In this document: positions 1 through 9,527 of the stretch, piece after piece | Position numbering within the stretch: position 1 is the first letter of the stretch | Layout of the letters: each line of letters begins with the position of its first letter | NCBI GenBank assembly: GCA_018894105.1 | Contig: CM032131.1 | Location: forward strand, 3,808,501 to 3,872,500 | Direction: 5' to 3' | DNA: 64,000 nucleotides | Source: Jacaranda mimosifolia | Taxonomy: Eukaryota > Streptophyta > Magnoliopsida > Lamiales > Bignoniaceae | Translations under genes and position numbers: made by a program | Notes under the pieces: model-generated | What the model saw: only the letters and a program-made list of their open reading frames with translations | The model's database searches: none | What the model was told of the DNA's origin: nothing

Positions 1-8
1 GGGCACTT

Positions 9-209
9 ATGAATGTAACTTTTAAGGATGCGGTCAAGGAGTGTAAGATTTCTGACGAGTTCCTTGAGATGGTGGAGGTAGAGATAATGGCGATCTATGA
101 GCAGACCATCCAAAGTTGTCACTGTATTTTGAGTAAGATTCAACAATATCCCACAAAAGACTTGTTCTTGTTAGACCTAACAGTCCCAGTTAGTCTTACT
201 GTTGGATAG
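9..209 (+). CDS. unrecognised ORF, 5' end outside window
   Basis: Sixty-six codons from the first ATG, but the frame stays open to the window edge, so this is probably the C-terminal part of a longer frame. The product is acidic and helical-looking, with Glu-rich stretches (for example EMVEVEIMAIYEQ), and one Cys-His-Cys cluster. I do not recognise a family. The surrounding sequence (a minisatellite, then a copia LTR) suggests that it belongs to a retroelement and not to a host gene, but that is inference. It could also be chance. Confidence 0.2.
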   Translation: MNVTFKDAVKECKISDEFLEMVEVEIMAIYEQTIQSCHCILSKIQQYPTKDLFLLDLTVPVSLTVG

Positions 210-1130
210 TTTGAAAAGTCCTTAAGCTAGAGTATAGACTATGTTAGAGGAGCCCGAGTATGCTTTTATGCAAGAACAAAGATATTTTGTCTATGGTGGT
301 AATAGCAAGTAGAGTTTATGTTTAGAAATTGAGCACTACTTAGAATTTTTCAATTAGCTTGAGTAGTACTTTAGCATGTTTTCCTTTTCGCATTTGATTC
401 CAATAAGGTTTCTTTGTTTATATTTATTTTGCATCTTGCAAACACTTAGCCAATTGAATGACTACTAATTTTTCACACTCTTCTTTGAGAATTGAGTTGT
501 AGGAGGCATGAGGAAGCCAACATCAAGTACTAGAGATGGTGCATCTTGGGTGCCCACGTGGGCTACCATCTTTGGACACCCTCGTGGGGCGTCAGCTTTA
601 GGACGTTCTTGTGGGACTTCTCTCTTATTTTATTTATTTCTTTCTTTTTTAAGCTTTTTGATAGCATGATGCTTTTATCAATTGCTTGGAGACTTAGAAA
701 ATTTATTTGGTAGAGTTAAATAAGCATTTTACCAAGTTTATGAGTTTGAAGTGATTGTTATAGTTGCAAGAGTAACCATATGGTAAAATTGACCTAGGGC
801 TGTGTGAAGCCCCCTTTTTTCAGCATTAATTCTTCTCATGTAAATGAAGTCATCCGAGTGAGGAAAATTAATTCTAGGCTTAAGCTGGATAGATTTTGGA
901 TTTTAAGTGTTGTGAAAAAGATGAATATGTTTATTTCTCTTTAGGTTGACATCGTAATAAGTGTACGACGACATGCCAAGTTGCTGGACTTAGAGATTTT
1001 TATTTATATTTTCTCCAAGTGTTGGGATGACACCATCATCCTCTTCATGAGGATTCAAGGTGGGCTTCCTTTGCTTGATTGCGTAGGTATCTTCCTAGGT
1101 ATTCCTTAGCAAGGCTTCTCCATAGTGATT
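210..1130. other. no gene seen; probable retroelement debris
   Basis: No long frame and no recognised motif. A moderately GC-rich patch near 540-620 (GTGCCCACGTGGGC and a related copy) stands out from the AT-rich surroundings and looks repeat-derived. I cannot assign it. Confidence 0.3.
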
Positions 1131-1550
1131 GCCACATACTCCCAAGGGAAGTCGATAGTGAGCTTTTTAAGGTGTGCCACATACTCATGAGTGGAGCCGA
1201 TAGTAGGCTATTTTAGAGGGTGCCATGCTAGGATTTCGACAGAAAGGTTATTCCAAGAAAGGAGCCACATTAAGACTTTGATAGAAAGGTCTTTCCGTAA
1301 AAGGAGCCATTTTAGGACTCCAGTAGAAAGGTTTTCCCATGGTCAGAGCCACTTCAAGACTCTAATGGAAAGGTTATTTATGGAAGGATCCACTTCAGGA
1401 CTGTAGCAGAAAGGTTTTCTCATAGAATGAGCTCCTTCAGGATTTTAGCAAAAAGGTCTTTCTATGGAAAGAACCATTTCAGGACCTCGGCAGAGAGGTT
1501 TTTTTGTGGAAAAAGCCACTTAGAGACTTCAACGAAATTGTTATTCCGAT
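1131..1550 (+). repeat. minisatellite, ~42-bp unit, about 7 copies plus longer 5' units
   Basis: The anchor GAGCC and variants recurs at about 1262, 1304, 1346, 1387, 1429, 1471 and 1513, a spacing of 41-42 bp. Each unit carries a conserved core like AGAAAGGT. Upstream, the related anchor GCCACATACT/GCCATGCT recurs at 1131, 1176 and 1222 (45-46 bp). Because 42 is a multiple of three, an open frame at 1191-1406 reads as a 14-residue protein repeat starting ER(L/S/F)F with a conserved SHxxT. Frames are broken further on. Such arrays are known in the 3' untranslated part of some plant gypsy elements; whether this one belongs to such an element is inference. Confidence 0.8.
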
Positions 1551-2335
1551 GAGCACTTGTTGTTCATAGAAAAATAGATGTGTAGAAAACTTCATAATGT
1601 TTCATTAGAGGAATAAAGGGCAAACGATTGTCGTCTCCTTAGTGGGACTAACTTTTGTTCATGACATAAATTTTTCCCAAATCAATGGAAATAAAGTTTT
1701 ACAGATAAAGGGAAAGAAAAACATTGCAAGGAGTCTAAGGATGACGTGCTTATTGGAATTGGGTGTATTTCCTACTCTTGCTACATAGACTGTGTTAACC
1801 CTTTGATAATTTTGTATGAGTTTAAGAGTTTTGATTATGATAATGTTTGTTGCATGATTGATGTGCATTGTTCCCAAAAATCAACTAGAACTTGTCTTCT
1901 GTTGTTTGGAAATTATTCTTTGTTATCTGGAATTTATCTTTTCTTTCATTGGTTTTGATAGCGTATCTTTATATTTAATTAAGCACATCATATCTCTTAT
2001 TTATGAAAGAAATATCATGTTGTTGATCTTGAATTTAAACATGTGCTCATCATGGCCAGATTCAGTGAAAGTAATATATGAAATTATTGACGAACGACTT
2101 CTTTCCTTTTTCTACTATCTTCTTCCCATTTGATAACTTTTTAATAATTTAAGGAACGAGGATTTTTCTGCATGGACATATTAAATTATCTTCAAATAAT
2201 TTGCAGATTATTCATAAAATCTCATCTAGAATTTGCCTTCCATAAATAACTTGAATTTGACTTACCTTTTTAATAAAAAATCATTTAGATTGATTCTCAT
2301 ATCTTTTATACTAGAAAAGTATAGCCTTTTTTGCT
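1551..2335. other. no gene seen; may include start of copia LTR
   Basis: AT-rich sequence with only chance frames. The outer boundary of the LTR that follows is unclear, and weak similarity to the beginning of the 57.8-kb LTR (TTGGTTTTGAT near 1940) suggests that it may start inside this stretch. Confidence 0.3.
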
Positions 2336-3582
2336 CTAATCTTGCATCTCTACCTTGCTAAATAAATCTCTCTAATTTAGATGCCATAATTATTCTTTCC
2401 TTAATTATCTGCCAAAATCTATCATGCCCTGGAATACACTTTCCATATTTAAAAGATCTCTTGTAGATTCTAGCTTGATTTATATCTTTATGATTTAGGA
2501 AAGAAATCAATCTTACTGTATTTATTGATAAATATGCAATTCATGGTGCTAATGGACTTTTACCATAATATCTTGTTTCCTTATTTGATTCCAATGTACA
2601 CTTACCTAATTAAGGATTTATAGCTGTTGGACATGAGCCTGCAAATAAGAAAATATGTAGCATTGTTTAGTATAAATCACCAAGTCAATAAAAGATCTTT
2701 GTTACGTGTCTTGGGGAGTTGTGTGTTACTCTCATACATGTTTTGTGCTTAAGAGTTGTTGATTCCTTACTTTATGTGTATTTTTGAGAGACCTTGAGGT
2801 GAAGAAGGTCAAGAGGAGCTTTTCTTTGATGGACTTGGGAAGCGAGGACAAAATGATTTGTGTCTCGAAGGATCTAATGGTGAAGAGGGACGGGAGTCGT
2901 GCCTACTTTCGAGGGCCCTATGAAGAGAACAAATCGAGGCTTGGTTGCTCTAAGGACCTCTAGGTGAAGAAACTAGTAGAGTGGTACTGTTTAGAATCTT
3001 CTGCAGTGTTCTGGGTTCCAGTCTGGAAGAAGAGTCTAATGCTTATCGTACGAAGTAACAGCAACTCGTACATCAGTCCATAGAGGTTGTGCAAGTGAAT
3101 CTAACAAAAGTTCCTCGGGCCTGTTCATTATGCAGTTGGTTTCGTAGTGCTCTGGAATCTGGCTTATCCCATATGGGATTCCGATTTAACTCTTCGCGAA
3201 AAGCTGGTTTCACCCTGTTCGAGTATTTCTAATCCTTTTACTTTTATTCTATCAAATTTTTGTACTTAGTTGTAAAACATTCTTACATTTTAATTGATTT
3301 GACATGCTCAAAATCCTAAGTGAAACTTAGGTAGAGGAGTAGGCTTGCCGAACCTCTATAAATACTAGTGTTATTTTACTTTTGTTTTACTGCTTTATTT
3401 ACCACTGGTCTAACAAGTAGTTTAACTGGTATTTAGAAATTCCAATCAATAAATAAAACTATTTTCTACAAAAGATTTAAATTATTTTGCAAGGCCAAAA
3501 GCTATTTTAAGTGATAAACTTCCGCTGCATTAAAATCTCTTCAGCCTAATTCACCATCATCTTAGGCTTATAATCACTCACA
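2336..3582 (+). mobile_element. Ty1/copia 5' LTR, truncated element (family 1)
   Basis: This stretch is collinear with the LTR at 57774-59046. Shared blocks include GATTTAGGAAAGAAATCAAT (2495 region against 57966), TTACCATAATAT, TTTGATTCCAATG, GAGGACAA and the TATAAATA-type start region followed by a CCTAATTCACC tail. By eye the two copies differ at roughly a fifth to a quarter of positions, so they are old. The LTR ends in CACTCACA at 3582 and is followed directly by a primer-binding-site-like sequence, which identifies it as a 5' LTR. The left boundary is uncertain by several hundred bases. Confidence 0.75.
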
Positions 3583-3605
3583 ATTGGCATTGGAGCATTG
3601 GTTCT
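3583..3605 (+). promoter_or_regulatory. degenerate primer-binding site (initiator tRNA-Met type)
   Basis: TTGGCATTGGAGCATTGG resembles the plant copia primer-binding site, which starts TGGTATCAGAGC. Nine of the first twelve bases agree. It lies directly after the LTR end. Confidence 0.5.
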
Positions 3606-3641
3606 CTATATTGAGGTATAAGTATTAGAGTAAAAGATCCT

Positions 3642-3695
3642 ATGTCCACTAACACTTTTGATATCTTTGCAGAAGGGCAATTGCACATTATATAA
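3642..3695 (+). pseudogene. copia gag, first 17 codons only
   Basis: The ATG opens a frame reading NTFDIFAEGQLH, which matches the N-terminus of the gag of the copia element at 39363 (SSFDIYAEGQSH). After about 50 bases the similarity stops abruptly and the sequence becomes an AT repeat (TATAATATAATATA). This is therefore the 5' end of an element whose body is missing here. A gag and pol of the same family resume at about 51274, roughly 280 gag bases further into the gene. Whether these are two halves of one element or two separate truncations is open. Confidence 0.65.
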
Positions 3696-4761
3696 TATAA
3701 TATATTTATATATAAATTATTTTATATTTTCTTATAAATATGATTTAATCTAGACTGTTGATTGTTTCAAAAATATCCAATGGATGATATGAGAGGTATT
3801 AATAGTCTTTTTATATACCAAAAAACATTAAAAACTCGCATAACACGTGTGTGAGTTTCACTCACGCTCATAAGGGGGTCCATTGCATGATTTTAAAAAT
3901 GACAAGTAGCTTTTTCAAGTTTTTTTTCCTCCACAGGAGGGTAAACCACTGCAACCATATTTGATAAGAGGTAAAATTAAATTTTCCTACAATATTTTAT
4001 AAAACATTTTAGATATTTTTTAATTTAGCAATTCCAGACCTTGTTACATTAGTCCAACCACGTATGCATATTCACAATATTACTTAAAAAAATATGATTT
4101 CATTATTTTAGATGCTCTTATATGCTGCTTTCACTAATAATTTGAGGTAATTTAGGCCTTTTGACAAATGAGTATAAAACACTGTGTTTCAATACTATTT
4201 TCTTAAAATAAAGAATTTTATTCATGCTATCATGTACGTATCTGTATAGATGAAGTATTGGCTTTCTAGATAAAGTATTATTTTTCTATTTTTCATCATC
4301 AATTTTATACATTTTAAATACCATTCAATTTAAATATTTTATTCCTTGTTGTATTATTGTAACCAAGAAACCTTGTTTTTTTCCTTTAACATTGATGTCG
4401 AAGTGAATTAATTACCACGTAAGATGGTGGTGCTTGACACTATTAATTATTTTCTTAACCATTTGAACATGTGTTTATCCACACCATTACTTGAATAAAA
4501 CATAATTTTGTTGTTTTATATGGTCATGTATGTTGTTTTCACCAATATTTGAGGTAAATTAGACCATACGACAAGTATAATACTAATTTCTTAATACGAA
4601 GTACTTCATTCATATTATCAAGTAAGTATCTACATAGAAGAAGTATTAGTTGTGAAATGAGGTATTATTTTTCTGATTTGGAGTACATTACAAAATGACA
4701 CCAAATTCCAATAATTGAAAAATAATAATCATTCATGACTACTTCCTAAACTAAAAGAATA
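3696..4761. repeat. AT-rich spacer with a diverged ~400-bp duplication
   Basis: No gene is visible. Two segments, about 4046-4290 and 4455-4680, share order and wording: a cluster like TTTGAGGTAA(A)TT, then CATTCATATTATCA/TTCATGCTATCA, then GTATCTRYATAGA and AGTATTA. This looks like an old direct duplication offset by about 400 bp. Confidence 0.45.
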
Positions 4762-4893
4762 TTAGCACAATATGACCATATATTGTATAAAGAGAAATCT
4801 TGAAGGTGCACAAAGGTTGTCCACTCTAGTCAACTCTATTTCCACCCCGTCCTCACCATACCCCTTCAACCCAAAATCTTTACTTGAATCCAT
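4762..4893 (-). CDS. short ORF, possible first coding exon of a lost gene
   Basis: Reading leftward from ATG at 4893 there are 43 codons, then TAA. The peptide begins MDSSKDFGLK and is fairly hydrophilic, with a hydrophobic tail. I do not recognise a family. What makes it worth noting is what lies upstream on the same strand: a TATATA box (5262-5269), a long CT-rich leader (5150-5220) and a GT splice donor after CATCAAG (5128). That is the layout of a plant promoter with a non-coding first exon and an intron ending shortly before the ATG. No downstream exon is visible. It may be a truncated gene relic, a small functional gene, or coincidence. Confidence 0.25.
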   Translation of the reverse strand: MDSSKDFGLKGYGEDGVEIELTRVDNLCAPSRFLFIQYMVILC

Positions 4894-5127
4894 CTTCAAG
4901 TCCTTTGTCTATTGGTTGTCTGTTTCTCACTGAGCTGTTGAATTCTTAACTATTGTTGGCACTGCTAAAGTCTTTTTCAGTAGGGGAAAAAAAAGGAGGA
5001 ATCCTCAATTTCTCTATTGTTAGTATAGGTTATTCTCTATTTTTTTGATAACTTAATACAAAAGCTCCACCACAAGACCCATCAAAAATAAATTGTCAAT
5101 GGCGGAAAAGCAAAAAAAGAAAAAGTA

Positions 5128-5270
5128 CCTTGATGTGTTCGTAGGAGAAAGGCGTAGAGAGAGAAAGTGTTGTGCATATAAGATAGAGAGAGAGAGGGGG
5201 GGAGGAGTGAGAGAGAGAGAGTATCTGAGCTAAACTAAAAGCAAAAAGGGTGAGAAAACAAGATATATAG
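5128..5270 (-). promoter_or_regulatory. possible promoter and CT-rich leader
   Basis: On the minus strand, CTATATATC is followed after about 30 bp by GCTCAGATA and a long CT/CTCC tract (GA-rich on the plus strand, 5150-5220), typical of plant 5' untranslated leaders. A splice-donor-like AAG|GTAC follows. The CT tract also creates a spurious Ser/Leu-rich frame, which should not be annotated as a protein. Confidence 0.3.
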
Positions 5271-6530
5271 GGGCATTTTGGCCAAACTAAGTGAGTGGAG
5301 AGTGAACTCAAAAAATAAAATTGAGATGGCGAGTTAAAACTATAAAATAATGTGTGAGGACTGATTCATAACTTGAAACTAGGTATTAGCACTTCTCAAT
5401 AAAATCCCCTCATATTAATTTCTTTTTTTCCCCCTTTTTTTGAATAGTGTCCAAATAACTTGTCACTGAAATAATTCAAAATGAATTATGAAATGAAGAT
5501 ACAAGTCTCGGTAAGAAGAGTAGCCTTTTGTGCAAGAGAACAATACCTAAGGATATTGTATCATTAATCTAGTGGTGCATTCACAATGAATTTCCTGGGT
5601 ATTTATTGTGATAGATTTTGGTTCAACTTCTTAAAATAAACTGCTTTATTTGAAAATAAATTAGATGGTGAACCATATATTATTGGATTACCACATATAT
5701 CTAGTTCCAAATGCAACATGCAGTTCTCAAAAGGTATTTTCTATAAAGAGTTATATATGCTGAGATTACTACAATTGCTAGTGGGTACTTTTTCGAGGTT
5801 GGTTCCAAAAATATCAAAGGACCACTCAGTTTCTGATCAATTTTAATGGTGCTTAATTTTAACTTGTTTTCTTGGTCAATGTTTAGTTTAAGGTCTTTCT
5901 TAATATTTCCTAATTAAACTTGTAACTTTTTGGCATTTCGTAAGCCATGATAAATTTGTCTTACTTCGAAAATCATCATATACTTGAAGGGTTGTTTCAA
6001 ACTTGCCTATATAGGGCCACCTATTCTAATCATTTCTAGCAAATTGTTTTGAATAATACAATTCATATATTGAACTTTTAATTTGTATCTAAGAAGGATA
6101 ATATTCTTGTTCTTGCTCTAAATTATTACGTCGATTCTTAAAGTGGTGAGTTTGTTACACACTTGAGTAATACATTATGATTCCTCCTATTTCTCTATAC
6201 TTTTTCAGTGTTATAATCAAGTTCTTTTTTTATGTTGTTGTGAATATTGAAGAGTAAATATATTTATGCTATTTGTAAAACATAAGGAATTTATAATAAC
6301 TAGTTGGTATAATAATTATTAAGTTGATAAAATTAATTATTCTTTAAAAGATAATGATTTTTATCTTCTCTTTTTTCCCTCTCAATTTTATATTTTTCCC
6401 TTTTTCTAAATTATTTAACTTTATCTTATTTTTCTTTTACTTATCCTAAATTAAAATTATTACAAAAAGTTAATATATATTAAAAAATAACTGAATTTTT
6501 TGGTTATATTTTATCATAAAGGTTTTAGGT
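5271..6530. other. no gene seen
   Basis: AT-rich intergenic sequence with stop codons in all frames at short intervals. No repeat boundary could be placed. Confidence 0.4.
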
Positions 6531-7697
6531 GGTGATTGGTATGCATGAATAGAATTAAGATGGGAATGAAATGACTTTAGGAATGGAATGAAGGTGGGAA
6601 GGGAATAGTCCTTGTATAACTAATCATATATTTGGTATGTACTAGGAATAAGAATGAATGGATTTCTTACTTGATTCCAATATCATGATTGGTATTAGTA
6701 ATAATCGGCTAGGAATGGACTAAAATTTTTTAAATGACCAAATCATCCTTTTGTTAAAAAATTATTAAAATAAAAATATTTATAAGTATTTTTTTTATAT
6801 ATTATTATAAAAAGTTTTTGTAGGGTAAGTTTATAATTATGTAGTTTTTATATCACTTTTAGTGTTATTCAAATTATATTAGTAAATATATGCATTTTAT
6901 ATCTCACCAGCTATGTTACATATGTTTATGCAAAAATAGTATAAACATAATTCCGTTGAAATTCTCTTTCTATAATTATAACTTTGCAAGCTCTTCTACA
7001 CTTTTTGATGAAATATTATTAAAAAATTATAAAAATATTTTATAACTAAAGTGGTTAACATTTTTGTTATAAGGTGATAACACTTTTATTGTACTTTTTT
7101 ATAAGTTTAATTTAAAGTCTCGTTGATATAATTTATGACTCTTCATTTATTGATTTTGTATATGGAAGAGATGCAAGTATAAATAATGTTTTAAATGATA
7201 TAGAGATAATTTTTTATTAGGCATCCACTAAGTCGATAATGCTTCTGTTTTTTTTTTTATTATTATTATGAAAATTGAACGATGCATAATTATTCTTATT
7301 TATTTATTTATTATTTTTTAATAATTTATAATAATTTAATATTGTTATTAATTTTAATTAAAAATATATGAGTAAAATATATCATTAAATCAAAACATGT
7401 AACAATTAAATAAGTTAGAACATAGTATCAAATATTTACAAAGTGAAGTTTTTTTTCCTTTTTCTTTTTGAATATAAAGGTCTTTGTTAAATTTTGGAGG
7501 GTAATTTTGTGAAAGAAAATATAGGTTCATTGTCAATGGATTGTGAATTGCTAAACCTATGGGGGAGGGTGGAATAATTAAACCCATGCTTTTGGGAATA
7601 GGGATTTCCATATCCAAATTATGCCAATTATGAGTTTAGAAATGGACTTGTGAATACCCATTCTATTCCTGCATCATTTCTGCATACCAATCATACC
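6531..7697. mobile_element. non-autonomous element with terminal inverted repeats
   Basis: The left end reads GGTGATTGGTATGCATGAAT. The right end, reverse-complemented, reads GGTATGATTGGTATGCAGAA. Similarity continues inward for about 30-40 bases, with AGGAATAGAAT-like words on both sides. The interior is AT-rich and non-coding. Length and structure fit a MITE or an internally deleted DNA transposon. I could not find a convincing target-site duplication, so the superfamily is not assigned. Confidence 0.55.
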
Positions 7698-8608
7698 ATA
7701 GAGTGTGTAAAAAATATAAACAGTGAGGGGCACCATAACTAAATATGACTACTAGTACATGATAATACATTTGATATTAAATTGAGAGATGTCGAGTGGT
7801 TTTTCACTTAACAACATAAGTTTCACAAATATAATATGAGGATAGAAGTTTGAAACACCCAATGTAATTGTATACAAATAAGTTAAAAAAAAAATGAGGG
7901 GTATGTGCATTCAAATACAAGAGAATATTGCAAATAGTATGGGGACACGTGTAAAAGGTAAAGAAGTAATTTGGGCAATGAATGTCCGAATTTCTTAATA
8001 GAAGAAAGGGTTTAACAAAATCACGAATTTACCCTTTTTATTTTTTCGTGTGAATTGCTGTTGAGAAGATAAATTAATTTTTCTTTTAAGAAAAAAGGTA
8101 TTCAGACAACTATTAGTGAAAGTCAACATCGTTAATTAACCTCAAAAATGAAAACGTGAAAATGAGGCTTTAATGAGGCCAAAGTGGAGACTAGAGGAGT
8201 AGGTTGTGATTGCTTATGAGACTTGACCTCATGTTTTAGTATTTTAGAAATTTTGAGAATGTTTTGGTGTTTGAGAGATATGAGAATAGGAAATGATGAT
8301 GTGATTGATTGTAAGGTAAAATGTAATGATTATAGTGATGTGGTAGGTTGATATGATGTAAGATTGTGGATGGTTGTGAGATTGTGAGATTGTTTTTCAA
8401 ATATATTTGAGATATAGAAATTATTTTGTGGGGTTTAATTTTTTGGATATTTTGGAGCAACACTGTTCATTGACTTAGGAGACAATTTATTGGTCTCACA
8501 ACCAAACAAAGCCTTACCCAAAAACATGCTTCATGGACAAAAAAATGGGATCAAACTAGACAAGCAATCACAGTCGTAGAGTCTAGAACCATTCACTTGA
8601 ACGTATTG
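7698..8608. repeat. intergenic; SINE-like unit at about 7788-7893
   Basis: The segment has a tRNA-like A box (GTCGAGTGGTTTTTCACTTAA, one base over-long), a B box-like GAAGTTTGAAACACCC about 60 bp later and an A-rich tail (AAAAAAAAAA near 7884), which is the order expected of a tRNA-derived SINE. The A and B boxes are degenerate and no flanking duplication was confirmed. The rest of the stretch has no gene. Confidence 0.35.
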
Positions 8609-8616
8609 CTTTAGAA

Positions 8617-9519
8617 CTATGATGCACGGATACGGACATGGAGACACAGACACGACACGATATGGACACAACGACACATTAAGTTTTAAAATTTTAGAAT
8701 CATAATATATATAATTATATATATATATATATCTATATTTATATAAGTATTTATTAATCATATTAATGTATGTAATATAAAATATATATATCAAAGCAAA
8801 GTGAAAAAAATCAACACTAAACATTAAATAAATATATTTTAAATTCAAATAAATAACGAATTCCCTAAATAGGAATAAGTATTAAAATTCATGTAAATAA
8901 TATAATGAAAATTTTCAATACAAAAAAAATATAATATTAATTATAAAAAAGTAAGTAATAATGTAAAAATTATAACTAATAACATTAATTGAAAAGATTT
9001 ATACTTATTATTAAAAATTTACTGTCAATTATGCATGGTGATAACTTAAATACAATTTTTGCCACTATTAAATGTGTAAAAAATATTATTGGTGATAGAA
9101 CAAAGATTTTTGCGACTTATATATATATATAATTAGTGCCAAATTTTCAATTATCAGTTACTATTTTCTTATAATTTTTTTTTTTTTTGGTAGTGTGTCT
9201 AATCATTCAAATTATTAGGATATTATGATCAAAGTAAGTTTTTAACTAACTTCATTTGCCATTTAAAAGGTTTTTATATTATTTATTAGCCCTTAAATTT
9301 AGTAAAATTTGATAAAAAAAAACCTTGCTATATCCTGACCGTGTCAACACATCTTGTAGCTGTGTCCGATACTATGTTGGATTTTATTTTTTTATTTTAA
9401 TTTTCGAACATCTTATTGCTACGTCCGACACCTATCGGGACCATGTTAAGATCGTGTCTGATTTTGACACGTATTTGACACTATATGAAATAATTTTATG
9501 ACGTGTCAGTCCATTATAA
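8617..9519. mobile_element. non-autonomous hAT-like element, 8-bp target duplication
   Basis: The 903-bp element is flanked by the perfect 8-bp direct repeat CTTTAGAA (8609-8616 and 9520-9527). Its ends are imperfect inverted repeats: CTATGATGCACGGATAC on the left, TTATAATGGACTGACAC on the right when reverse-complemented (11 of 17 match). Subterminal regions on both sides are full of ACGGACAC/GTGTCCGA-type words (8620-8690 and 9345-9505), as expected for transposase-binding clusters. No coding capacity remains. An 8-bp duplication is the hAT hallmark. Confidence 0.7.
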
Positions 9520-9527
9520 CTTTAGAA

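Noticed and set aside
5096..5311. Ser/Leu-rich 71-codon frame on the minus strand
   Set aside because: Product of a GA/CT-rich tract; low complexity. Better read as a transcript leader.
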